Shown here piece by piece: positions 1 through 6,425 of a stretch of 29,020 bases of DNA (positions are counted from its first letter, which is position 1; the number at the start of each line of letters is the position of its first letter). The notes under the pieces were generated by a model. The model had not been told where the DNA came from. It was given only the letters and a program-made list of their open reading frames with translations, and did no database searches. A program made the translations under genes and the position numbers. The DNA is from an uncultured Acidimicrobiaceae bacterium (GTDB lineage: Bacteria; Actinomycetota; Acidimicrobiia; Acidimicrobiales; Microtrichaceae), in the NCBI GenBank assembly GCA_937868025.1, contig CALMLJ010000317.1, forward strand, positions 1 through 29,020. Reading direction: 5' to 3'.

Positions 1-67
1 TACGACGACGGTGCCGCCGACGACCGCACCGAGATCAGCGATGTCCTCGATGCCAGCGTCGGAGTGA
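1..67 (+). other. 3' end of an upstream gene or start of the next one, unresolved
   Basis: Two plus-strand frames are open here. One is in the same frame as the following gene and runs off the window edge, so that gene could start further upstream. The other ends at a TGA at 65-67 that overlaps the GTG at 64 (GTGA), the usual arrangement of a coupled upstream gene. In other actinobacteria the neighbour of SCO1664-family genes is a DUF3090 gene, but too little sequence is present to identify it. Confidence 0.3.
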
Positions 68-765
68 CCGACCCCGACGCCGAAGCGCTGTTGCGGGCGG
101 GCGACATCGAGATCCTGGGCCGCATGCCGTGGAGCTCGAACGGCACGTACCTCGTGACCGTCACCGACGGCGACCGGCGCTGTCAGGCGATCTACAAACC
201 CGCGTCCGGAGAACGGCCCCTCTGGGACTTCCCGACCGGTCTCTGGCGGCGCGAGGTCGCCGCGTTCGAGCTGGCCCGCGAGCTGCGCTGGGAGATCGTC
301 CCGCCCACGGTCGAGCGCGACGGACCCCTCGGCCCCGGCTCGGTGCAGTTCTTCGTGCCGGCCCGGTTCGAGGAGCACTACTTCACGTTCAAGGATGTTC
401 CCGAGCACCGGCGCTCCCTCCGGCAGCTGTGCACCTTCGACCTGGTGTCGAACAACACGGACCGCAAGGGCGGTCACATCCTGTTGAGCGACAACGGACA
501 CCTGTGGGGCATCGACCACGGCCTGTCGTTCCACGAGGAGTTCAAGCTCCGAACAGTCATGTGGGACTACGCCGGAGAACCGATCGAGACCGATCTGATC
601 GACGACGTCGCACGCTGGCTGGAGGCCGACCCGTCCGCCGCGCTGTCGGAGCTGCTGAGTGAGGCCGAGATCGCAGCGATGCGCGACCGCGCCAACGCCG
701 TGATCGCCGGTGGACACTTCCCCCACGACCCCACGGGCCGCCGATACCCCTGGCCCTTGGTCTGA
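64..765 (+). CDS. SCO1664 family protein (kinase-like fold)
   Basis: A 233-residue protein of the actinobacterial SCO1664 family, whose biochemical role is not established. The sequence has kinase-like signposts: an early IYKP motif (Lys45) followed by GERPLWDFP and an RREVAAFEL helix, and later (about residues 123-156) FDLVSNNTDRKGGH and GIDHG, which resemble the catalytic Asp/Asn and metal-binding Asp of phosphatidylinositol 3/4-kinase-like enzymes. In mycobacteria and streptomycetes the gene lies downstream of a histidine-phosphatase gene and a DUF3090 gene; those would lie off the left edge. GTG at 64 was chosen because the family usually begins shortly before the LLRxGDxEixGR segment; the frame stays open to the window edge, so a longer N-terminus is possible. 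Family assignment is firm, function is not. Confidence 0.85.
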   Translation: MTDPDAEALLRAGDIEILGRMPWSSNGTYLVTVTDGDRRCQAIYKPASGERPLWDFPTGLWRREVAAFELARELRWEIVPPTVERDGPLGPGSVQFFVPARFEEHYFTFKDVPEHRRSLRQLCTFDLVSNNTDRKGGHILLSDNGHLWGIDHGLSFHEEFKLRTVMWDYAGEPIETDLIDDVARWLEADPSAALSELLSEAEIAAMRDRANAVIAGGHFPHDPTGRRYPWPLV

Positions 766-1036
766 GCGGTGTCCGGACCCGGACCCATCACTCCCTCCAG
801 CGACGAATCCGAGTCCGAAGACCTCGAGCCAAGTGCATCGCCAGCGAGGGGAGGTTGCTGGAAACGATGCCGCTGAACCGAGGTTCAGCGAGCCCTGCAA
901 GCAGGATATGGGCGCTGCGAGCTGCCCCAAATGAGCAATTCTCCCTCTCCCTCATCGGGCCGTACGACTGCCCGCGGCTGCTCAAGCGGGCTGCTCGCGA
1001 ACCCGATCACCTCAAGGTGAACATCGGAGATCAGAC

Positions 1037-2122
1037 ATGAGCACTCCCCCGGAACGTCCCGAACGCCAGAGCCGGGCTCGCGCCGGACTCGGCGTTGACC
1101 CGACCCCCGCCGCCGACTCCGCCCCGACGACGCGGGCGGCGACGACACGATCCGCCGGCGGCGCTCCGCCCGTGCGACCCACGACCGGCCCCGAGCGCGC
1201 CGTCGACCTCGACCGTCTCCGCGCCAGCGCGGCATCGGCGCTGTCCGCCGAACGAGCACCCACCTCCGACTCCTCGCGTCCGTCGGCATCGGACGGGCGC
1301 GAGCGGGTTGCCCCGTCGACACCGACGAGCGGCGGAGCGCACGGGTGGCTGAAGATCGCGCTCCCCGTCGTTGTGGTCGCCGCGCTCGCCACCGTTGGTG
1401 TCACCGTGCTCGGCGGCGGCACTGACGGCGGATCCGCTCCGTCGGCGTCGACGACGGAGGTCACCTCCGGAGTGACGGCACCCCCGACGACGGCCCCTGC
1501 CGCACCGACGACGGCCTCCTCCGAGACGATCGTCCCGTCGACGTCCGCGGCGCCGACCACCGCCGCCGCGCCGGCGAATCCGTCCGCCGATCCGACGGCA
1601 CCGCCGCCTCACAAGGCCACCTACCACGACGGCAAGCTCTACCTCGAAGGCCGGATCACCTCCGACGCGGAGGCCCAGAAGTACGTCGAGAAGGCCGCCG
1701 CCGTGCTCGGTCCGGACAACGTCGTCAACAACTACGTCGTCGACCCGACCGTACCCCTGTCGACCGACGGCACGGTGTACGTCGACGAGCCGTTCCTCTT
1801 CGAAACCGGGTCGGCCGAGCTCAACCCGCAGTACACCGGCGTGCTCGGCCTCGGCGTTGCTGCGCTGAAGCTCAACCCCGCGGCGCGCCTGGTCGTCACG
1901 GGTTACACCGACAACCAGGGTGACCCCGCCAAGAACCAGCAGCTGTCGCTCGCCCGCGCCAACGCCGTCGTCGAGTACATGGTGACGACCGGCGGCATCG
2001 ACCGAAGCCGCTTCGACGCCATCGGGGCCGGCGACCAGAATCCCGTCGGCGACAACACCACCGCCGAGGGCCGAGCCCTGAACCGCCGCATCGACGTCAA
2101 GCTGGTGAACCTCCTCGGGTGA
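1037..2122 (+). CDS. Membrane-anchored BON-OmpA domain protein, ArfA (OmpATb)-like
   Basis: A 361-residue envelope protein. Residues 1-100 are Pro/Ala/Arg/Ser-rich and probably disordered in the cytoplasm; residues about 103-127 form one hydrophobic segment (starting GWLKIALP); residues 130-190 are a Thr/Pro/Ala-rich linker; residues about 192-237 resemble a BON domain; residues about 246-361 are an OmpA-like peptidoglycan-binding domain with LFETGSAEL, VTGYTDNQGDPAKNQQLS and GRALNRRIDV. This order (transmembrane helix, BON, OmpA) is that of mycobacterial ArfA/OmpATb. By analogy it tethers the envelope to peptidoglycan; the acid-response role of ArfA need not carry over. The start is supported by a GGAGA at 1026-1030, six bases before ATG. 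It ends at a strong terminator (2143-2186). The 271 bases before it hold no gene or RNA I could support. Confidence 0.85.
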   Translation: MSTPPERPERQSRARAGLGVDPTPAADSAPTTRAATTRSAGGAPPVRPTTGPERAVDLDRLRASAASALSAERAPTSDSSRPSASDGRERVAPSTPTSGGAHGWLKIALPVVVVAALATVGVTVLGGGTDGGSAPSASTTEVTSGVTAPPTTAPAAPTTASSETIVPSTSAAPTTAAAPANPSADPTAPPPHKATYHDGKLYLEGRITSDAEAQKYVEKAAAVLGPDNVVNNYVVDPTVPLSTDGTVYVDEPFLFETGSAELNPQYTGVLGLGVAALKLNPAARLVVTGYTDNQGDPAKNQQLSLARANAVVEYMVTTGGIDRSRFDAIGAGDQNPVGDNTTAEGRALNRRIDVKLVNLLG

Positions 2123-2142
2123 ACCGCCCTGGCCCTCGGGGT

Positions 2143-2186
2143 GAACGCGAACGACCCCCGCCGTGAGGCGGGGGTCGTTGGCGTTC
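2143..2186. terminator. Bidirectional intrinsic-type terminator hairpin
   Basis: Two 20-base arms (2143-2162 and 2167-2186) pair at 19 of 20 positions around a GTGA loop; the only mismatch is 2149/2180. It sits between the convergent ends of the OmpA-like gene (2122) and etfA (2200). There is no long T tract, as is common for high-GC actinobacterial terminators. Confidence 0.85.
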
Positions 2187-2199
2187 GTGCCGAATCGGC

Positions 2200-3162
2200 T
2201 CAGCGGGCCTGCAGGGCCTCGAGGAGCTTCGGGAGCACCTTGTGCACGTCACCCACGATGCCGAGGTCGGCGACCGAGAAGATCGGGGCCTCGGGATCCT
2301 TGTTGATGGCGATGATGTTCTTGGAACCCTTCATGCCGACCAGGTGCTGGGTGGCACCGGAGATGCCCGCAGCGATGTAGACCGTCGGCTTGACGACCTT
2401 GCCGGTCTGGCCGACCTGGTAGCTGTAGGGCACCCAACCGGCGTCCACGATGGCGCGGGAGGCGCCGGGCGCAGCGTTGAGGGCCTTGGCCAGGTCTTCG
2501 ATGAGCTGGTAGTTCGCCGCCTCACCGAGGCCACGACCGCCGGCGACCACCACGGCAGCAGCATCGAGCTGCGGGCCGGTGCGCTCTTCGACGTGACGGT
2601 TGACGACCTTGGCAGCACCGGCAGCACCCGTGTCGGGAACCGGCAGGGCCTCGACCGAGGCCGCACCGCCGCCGCTCTCCTCCGCCGCGAACGACTTCGG
2701 GCGAACGAGGAACACGCCAACGCCCGAGCCCGTGAACTTGGTGTAGACGTCCTGGGAGCCACCGAAGATCGGCTCGACACCGGCGAGGGCGCCGTCGCGC
2801 TCGACGAGGTCGGTCACGTTGGTGATGACGGGGACGTCGAGGGCCACCGAGAGGCGACCGGCGATGTCACGGCCGTCCTGGGTCGTGCCCAGGAAGATGG
2901 CGTCGGGGGCGGCGGTGCCGACAGCGGCGGCGATGGCCGCAGCGACTGGCACACCGGGAAGCGAGTCGCCGAGGTCGCCGGTGGCGTGCACCGCGGTGGC
3001 GCCATGGGCGCCGAGCACGCCGGCGATGCTCGAGGCATCACCGCCGAACACGGCCTCGACGGTGGTGGCGAGCTCGCGAGCCTTGGTGAGCATCTCGAGC
3101 GTGATGGGGGCGACTTCGCCCTCGATGGCCTCTGCGAGGACCCAGATCTTTGAAAGCGTCAT
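2200..3162 (-). CDS. etfA: Electron transfer flavoprotein subunit alpha
   Basis: EtfA is the FAD-binding subunit of the soluble heterodimer that takes electrons from acyl-CoA and other dehydrogenases and passes them to ETF-quinone oxidoreductase. The 320-residue length is typical. The C-terminal FAD signature is clear: [15 protein letters not shown], then [19 protein letters not shown], then [13 protein letters not shown] and [11 protein letters not shown] at 3162 ([11 protein letters not shown]) was chosen; the frame is open for another 59 codons upstream but those codons are an out-of-frame copy of etfB, and a GAGGAG lies eight bases before this ATG. It follows etfB by ten bases, with the ribosome site overlapping the etfB stop region, so the two are co-translated. 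Confidence 0.96.
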   Translation of the reverse strand: MTLSKIWVLAEAIEGEVAPITLEMLTKARELATTVEAVFGGDASSIAGVLGAHGATAVHATGDLGDSLPGVPVAAAIAAAVGTAAPDAIFLGTTQDGRDIAGRLSVALDVPVITNVTDLVERDGALAGVEPIFGGSQDVYTKFTGSGVGVFLVRPKSFAAEESGGGAASVEALPVPDTGAAGAAKVVNRHVEERTGPQLDAAAVVVAGGRGLGEAANYQLIEDLAKALNAAPGASRAIVDAGWVPYSYQVGQTGKVVKPTVYIAAGISGATQHLVGMKGSKNIIAINKDPEAPIFSVADLGIVGDVHKVLPKLLEALQAR

Positions 3163-3172
3163 GATGATCTCC

Positions 3173-3949
3173 TCAGATGACCTTGAGATTGGACAGGAAG
3201 TCGACGACCTTCGTGAAGGCTTCGCCGTCGTCCTCGATGATCTCGCCGGCCTCACGCTGAGCAGCGGTGGCGACCTCGATGATCTCCTGACCGGCGCCGG
3301 CCCAGCCGGCGTTGGAGGCCTCGATGCCGATGTCGGCAAGGGTCAACTGATCGACGGGCTTCGACTTGGCGGCCATGATGCCCTTGAAGGACGGGTAGCG
3401 GGGCTCGACCACACCGGCGGTCACGGAGACCACGGCGGGGAGCGGCGACACGACCTCGTCGTAGCCGGCCTCGGTCTGACGGTCGACCTTGACGGTGTCG
3501 CCGTCGATGGTGACCGACTTGGCGAACGTCACCGACGGAAGGCCGAGGACGGCGGCGATCTGCTCGGGCACGACGCCGGTGTAGCCGTCGGACGACTCGG
3601 TCGCCGCGAGGACGAGGTCGTACTCGCCGGCCTTGCCGATGGCGGCGGCCAGGACCTTGGCGGTCGTGAGGGCGTCGGAGCCCTTGAGGGCGTCGTCGCT
3701 CACCAGGACGGCCTTGGCGGCACCCATGGCGAGCGCCGTGCGGAGGCCGGAGACCTCGCCGTTCGGCGCCATGGAGACGAGGGTGACCTCACCGGAATCG
3801 CCCACGAGCTGGAGCGCCATCTCCACGCCGTAGCTGTCGGATTCGTCGAGGATGAGCTTGCCATCCCGCTTGAGGGTCTTGGATTCGGGATCCAACGCGC
3901 CCGGGTCAGCCGGGTCCGGGATCTGCTTGACACAGACGACGATGTTCAT
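3173..3949 (-). CDS. etfB: Electron transfer flavoprotein subunit beta
   Basis: EtfB (258 residues) is the AMP-binding partner of EtfA. It begins MNIVVCVKQIPDP, the usual family N-terminus, and has the beta-subunit signature around VTIDGDTVKVDRQTEAGYDEV. It is first in the etfB-etfA operon. A GTG two codons upstream (3955) gives a slightly longer frame, but ATG 3949 fits both the family and the promoter: CAGACT lies exactly six bases before it and TTGTGA lies 18 bases further up, implying a leaderless transcript. No Shine-Dalgarno sequence is present. Confidence 0.95.
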   Translation of the reverse strand: MNIVVCVKQIPDPADPGALDPESKTLKRDGKLILDESDSYGVEMALQLVGDSGEVTLVSMAPNGEVSGLRTALAMGAAKAVLVSDDALKGSDALTTAKVLAAAIGKAGEYDLVLAATESSDGYTGVVPEQIAAVLGLPSVTFAKSVTIDGDTVKVDRQTEAGYDEVVSPLPAVVSVTAGVVEPRYPSFKGIMAAKSKPVDQLTLADIGIEASNAGWAGAGQEIIEVATAAQREAGEIIEDDGEAFTKVVDFLSNLKVI

Positions 3950-3955
3950 GCGCAC

Positions 3956-3985
3956 AGTCTGCCAACCAGCGGCGGGCGCTCACAA
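3956..3985 (-). promoter_or_regulatory. Leaderless promoter of etfBA
   Basis: On the minus strand TTGTGA (3985-3980), an 18-base spacer, and CAGACT (3961-3956) precede the etfB ATG (3949) by six bases. This would start transcription at or next to the start codon. Inference from spacing and from the same arrangement at other genes in this window. Confidence 0.5.
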
Positions 3986-4030
3986 AACGGCACGACGCCG
4001 TCGACCGGACGAGGTTCGCCCGAGCACGGC

Positions 4031-4036
4031 TACGGT
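4031..4036 (+). promoter_or_regulatory. Candidate -10 element of the lipid kinase gene
   Basis: TACGGT fits TAnnnT and ends nine bases before the ATG at 4046. No Shine-Dalgarno sequence is visible. Spacing is longer than at the other leaderless candidates, so this one is weaker. Confidence 0.3.
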
Positions 4037-4045
4037 TGGCACGTC

Positions 4046-4975
4046 ATGAAGGTCCTCCTCATCGTGAACGCGGCGGCGTCCTCGGTCACCCCCCGACGCC
4101 AGGTGGCGGTCCACCGGCTGCTCTCCGCCGCCCACGACGTGCGGATGGTCGAGACCCGCCACCGGGGTCACGCCACCGAGTTCGCGAAGGAAGGTGTCGA
4201 CCACGGTGTCGACGTCGTCGCCGTGTTCGGCGGCGACGGCACCCTCAACGAGGCCGCCAACGGCCTCGTCGGATCCGACGTCGCGCTCGCTCCCCTCCCG
4301 GGCGGCTCCACCAACGTGTTCGCCCGGACGCTCGGGCTGAGTGACCACCCCGTCGACGCGCTGCGCACGACGCTCGTCGCGCTGAGCGAGAAGTCCATCC
4401 ACCGCATCGGCGTGGGCTCGGTGAACGGACGGTACTTCCTCTTCCACACGGGCATCGGTTGGGACGCCCGGCTGGTCCGCCAGGTCGAGAAGCGGGCACA
4501 CCTCAAGCGTCGCCTCGGCCACGGCCTCTTCGTCTGGGCCGGCCTCGAAACGTGGTTCCACCTCTACGACCGGACCGTCCCCCATTTCCGCGTCGTCTAC
4601 GACGACGGCACGACGACCGAGCGCGGCTGCTTCTCGATCGTGCAGAACTCGAACCCCTACACCTACGTCGGCAAGCGCCCCTTCAACCTGTCGCCCGACG
4701 TCACGCTCGACGGGCCGCTCTCGGCTATGACGCTGACCGAGCTCAAGTCGGGGCCGTTCATCAAGCTGATGTTCGAGACGCTGCGGTCCCGCGACGCCAT
4801 GCTCCGCAGCGACATCGTCGACTACCACCCCGACGTGAACTCCCTGACGGTCGAGATGCTCCACCCCGTTCCGTACCAGGTGGACGGCGACGATCTCGGC
4901 GACGCCATGCACCTCGAGTTCCGGCACGTGCCCGCGGCGCTCGACCTCGTGGTCCCGGTCGGGTTCGGCACATGA
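4046..4975 (+). CDS. Diacylglycerol kinase family lipid kinase
   Basis: A 309-residue member of the DAG-kinase catalytic-domain family (DgkB/YegS/BmrU type), which phosphorylates diacylglycerol, sphingoid or related lipids with ATP at the membrane. The nucleotide-binding signature FGGDGTLNEAANGL (residues 61-74) and the PLPGGSTNVFARTLG motif (about 83-97) are both present. The C-terminal half is the beta-sandwich domain. Substrate cannot be read from sequence. ATG 4046 (MKVLLIVNAAA) matches the family start; the frame is open far upstream but only as antisense of etfB/etfA. Its stop overlaps the start of a 46-codon membrane ORF (ATGA). Confidence 0.92.
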   Translation: MKVLLIVNAAASSVTPRRQVAVHRLLSAAHDVRMVETRHRGHATEFAKEGVDHGVDVVAVFGGDGTLNEAANGLVGSDVALAPLPGGSTNVFARTLGLSDHPVDALRTTLVALSEKSIHRIGVGSVNGRYFLFHTGIGWDARLVRQVEKRAHLKRRLGHGLFVWAGLETWFHLYDRTVPHFRVVYDDGTTTERGCFSIVQNSNPYTYVGKRPFNLSPDVTLDGPLSAMTLTELKSGPFIKLMFETLRSRDAMLRSDIVDYHPDVNSLTVEMLHPVPYQVDGDDLGDAMHLEFRHVPAALDLVVPVGFGT

Positions 4976-5112
4976 TCGCCGCGACGACCTCGGGGCTCGT
5001 CGCCGGCGGTGTGGTGCTGGTGCTGGCGGTCGGTCTCGCCGCCATCCAGGCGCGGCGCCGGACCCTCAGCCGCGGCCGAGAGCGGACAACGCCACCGCAG
5101 GACGATTCGTGA
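4972..5112 (+). CDS. Small single-span membrane protein, coupled to the lipid kinase
   Basis: A 46-residue ORF (MIAATTSGLVAGG...) whose ATG overlaps the stop of the lipid kinase (ATGA at 4972-4975). Residues about 4-26 are a continuous hydrophobic helix, followed by an Arg-rich tail (QARRRTLSRGRERTT), the positive-inside pattern of a one-pass membrane peptide. Its last 47 bases overlap the 3' end of the opposite-strand phosphodiesterase gene. I do not recognise a family. Coupling and composition suggest it is real, perhaps holding the kinase at the membrane, but that is a guess; chance opening in high-GC DNA is possible. Confidence 0.5.
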   Translation: MIAATTSGLVAGGVVLVLAVGLAAIQARRRTLSRGRERTTPPQDDS

Positions 5113-5752
5113 TCACGGCGTCGGCGCCCCACTCGGCCAGCTGACGGATCCGATCGGGATCGTCGACGGTCCATACGTTGACGGCGAGCCCCGCGTCGTG
5201 GGCGCGCGCGATCGACTCCGACGAGACACACGGGTCCCACGGGTTGACCGCCACGCACCCCGATGCGACCGCCGCGGCGACCGCGTCGACCGGTTCCTCG
5301 GCGCTCAGGACGAGGTAGCCCGTCGCGAGGTGCGGGGCGACGGCGCGCACGTGGTCGAGCGTGGCGAGGTCGAAGCAGCTCACGAGGATCTCGAGGCCGG
5401 CGGCGACCTCGGCGATCAGCTCGACCGTCGCGCTGGCGAGCTCGCCGGTCGGGTCCCACCCCGGTTCGGCGGGTGAGTTCTTGATCTCGACGTTGACGCC
5501 CATCCCCGCCATCACACCGAAGGCCGCCTCCAGCCGGGGGACCGAGATCGGAACCTCGTGGTGGGCCAGGTCGGAAATGGGCCGCCCGTCGGGCAGGACG
5601 GCGTCGTGGTGGACGACGAGGACGCCGTCGGACGTGGCGCGGACGTCGAGCTCGACCCAGTCGGCACCCTGAGCGGCCGCACCGGCGAACGCGTCGAGCG
5701 TGTTCTCGGGAAAATCGGCCGATGCACCCCTATGCCCGATGACCACCGTCAT
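5066..5752 (-). CDS. Glycerophosphodiester phosphodiesterase family protein
   Basis: A 228-residue GDPD TIM-barrel enzyme. Metal and catalytic residues are visible: HRG at 7-9, ENT at 16-18, ELD at 34-36, HHD at 48-50, and VEIKNS from 88. Such enzymes hydrolyse glycerophosphodiesters to glycerol-3-phosphate and an alcohol. No signal peptide is seen with this start, so it is probably cytoplasmic. ATG 5752 was chosen because the family begins at IGHRG and a GAGAGG stands about seven bases before it; an in-frame ATG 22 codons upstream is less likely. Opposite-strand neighbour of the lipid kinase, so a loose phospholipid-turnover theme is possible. The 211-base gap to whiB holds an inverted repeat at 5779-5792. 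Confidence 0.9.
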   Translation of the reverse strand: MTVVIGHRGASADFPENTLDAFAGAAAQGADWVELDVRATSDGVLVVHHDAVLPDGRPISDLAHHEVPISVPRLEAAFGVMAGMGVNVEIKNSPAEPGWDPTGELASATVELIAEVAAGLEILVSCFDLATLDHVRAVAPHLATGYLVLSAEEPVDAVAAAVASGCVAVNPWDPCVSSESIARAHDAGLAVNVWTVDDPDRIRQLAEWGADAVITNRPAVALSALGRG

Positions 5753-5778
5753 GTGCAAATCCTCTCGAACTTTTGCTT

Positions 5779-5792
5779 TACAGGTCTGTAAC
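5779..5792. promoter_or_regulatory. Inverted repeat TTACAG-GT-CTGTAA, operator candidate
   Basis: Perfect six-base arms with a two-base centre in the divergent region between the phosphodiesterase gene (start 5752, minus) and whiB (start 5964, plus). The stretch 5753-5830 is markedly more AT-rich than its surroundings. A dimeric repressor or activator site is plausible; the regulator is unknown. Confidence 0.4.
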
Positions 5793-5902
5793 TGAGAAGT
5801 AACTTGAGCTTGTTCCACTTTTCACAAGAGCCCGACCTTGCAGTACCGGCGGGAAGACTTGGGAAGACACCGGAAGCCCTCTCCGATGGTCCGGCGCTGC
5901 GT

Positions 5903-5926
5903 GGAACCTAGATGAAGTCGCAAGTT
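5903..5926 (+). promoter_or_regulatory. Possible ECF-sigma-type promoter of whiB
   Basis: GGAAC (5903-5907), 16 bases, then GTT (5924-5926), similar to actinobacterial ECF (SigE/SigH/SigR class) promoters. It would give a leader of about 30 bases ahead of the GTG at 5964. Short motifs of this kind occur by chance. Confidence 0.25.
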
Positions 5927-5963
5927 TGTCCTCACCCGCCTCGCACGCACCACCGGAGGAATC

Positions 5964-6254
5964 GTGGCCTTGACCTCGAGCCGCTCACTCACCCTCGCCA
6001 ACGACGATTGGCGCTCGGTTGCTGCCTGTCAGGACACCGATCCTGACCTGTTCTTCCCGGTGGGCACCACCGGCCCGGCGATCGAGCAGATCGACACGGC
6101 CAAGGCCGTGTGCGACACCTGTTCGTCGAAGGCCCCGTGCCTCGAGTTCGCCATGATCACCAACCAGGACTCCGGCGTCTGGGGTGGCACCTCCGAGGAG
6201 GAGCGTCGCAAGCTCCGCCGTGCCTGGCTCGCCAGCCAGCGCAAGAGCGCCTGA
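5964..6254 (+). CDS. whiB1: WhiB family Fe-S transcriptional regulator, WhiB1-like
   Basis: A 96-residue WhiB protein. The four cluster-binding cysteines are Cys22, Cys50, Cys53 and Cys59 (C-x27-C-x2-C-x5-C), followed by the GVWGG turn at 71-75 and a basic C-terminus (RRKLRRAW) that contacts DNA. DPDLFFPVGTTGPAIEQI and the QDSGVWGG context are closest to WhiB1, which in mycobacteria carries a nitric-oxide-sensitive 4Fe-4S cluster and binds the primary sigma factor. GTG 5964 follows a GGAGGA by three bases, which is tight; TTG 5970 would be better spaced and is an alternative. The convergent partner is pdtaS, the same arrangement as whiB1-pdtaS in Mycobacterium tuberculosis. Confidence 0.94.
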   Translation: MALTSSRSLTLANDDWRSVAACQDTDPDLFFPVGTTGPAIEQIDTAKAVCDTCSSKAPCLEFAMITNQDSGVWGGTSEEERRKLRRAWLASQRKSA

Positions 6255-6258
6255 TCAC

Positions 6259-6312
6259 CGACCTTCGCCCAGGCCGCTCCCTGCGGAGCGCCTGACGCTT
6301 CGGTACCTCGGC
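6259..6312 (-). repeat. Dispersed intergenic repeat, copy C
   Basis: Read on the minus strand it carries the shared skeleton CCGAGGTACCG-AAGCG, then GGGAGCG, then GCGAAGGT. It follows the whiB stop codon and contains a small hairpin (CGCTCC/GGAGCG, 6275-6290). See copies at 10045, 10423 and 23447. Confidence 0.5.
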
Positions 6313-6326
6313 TGATCCGAGGATCC

Positions 6327-6356
6327 CACAACCCTCGCCGACCGGCGGGGGTTGTG
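6327..6356. terminator. Terminator hairpin between whiB1 and pdtaS
   Basis: A 13-base stem (6327-6339 with 6344-6356, one T.G pair) closes a GACC loop between convergent genes. A second, smaller hairpin (CCTCGG/CCGAGG, 6306-6322) stands just before it. Together they would stop transcripts from both directions. Confidence 0.8.
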
Positions 6357-6425
6357 TCGCGTCCGGGGACGGTATCTACCGCAGCGATGCTCCTCATCTG
6401 TGGCGGGGGAGGTCGGGCTGGCCCC

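Noticed and set aside
766..1036. Possible tRNA or small RNA in the longest intergenic stretch
   Set aside because: No cloverleaf arms or T-loop consensus could be found; only a weak five-base stem near 970-990.
855..1040. A 61-codon plus-strand open frame before the OmpA-like gene
   Set aside because: No ribosome site, no recognisable composition, overlaps the OmpA-like start, and contains that gene's Shine-Dalgarno sequence.
1430..1610. Repeated ACG/CCG codons suggesting a DNA repeat
   Set aside because: This is the Thr/Pro/Ala linker of the OmpA-like protein; no regular unit is seen.
3980..4927. Long minus-strand frame opposite the lipid kinase, and similar long antisense frames at 2242-3153, 6624-7973, 7732-9087, 12288-13808 and 19151-20302
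   Set aside because: These are third-position GC shadows: low-complexity His/Arg/Asp/Gly-rich translations lying opposite genes with clear family motifs.
2819..4975. A 718-codon frame that would fuse an N-terminal half to the lipid kinase
   Set aside because: The first ~409 codons are antisense to etfA and etfB; the lipid kinase family begins at MKVLLIVN (4046).
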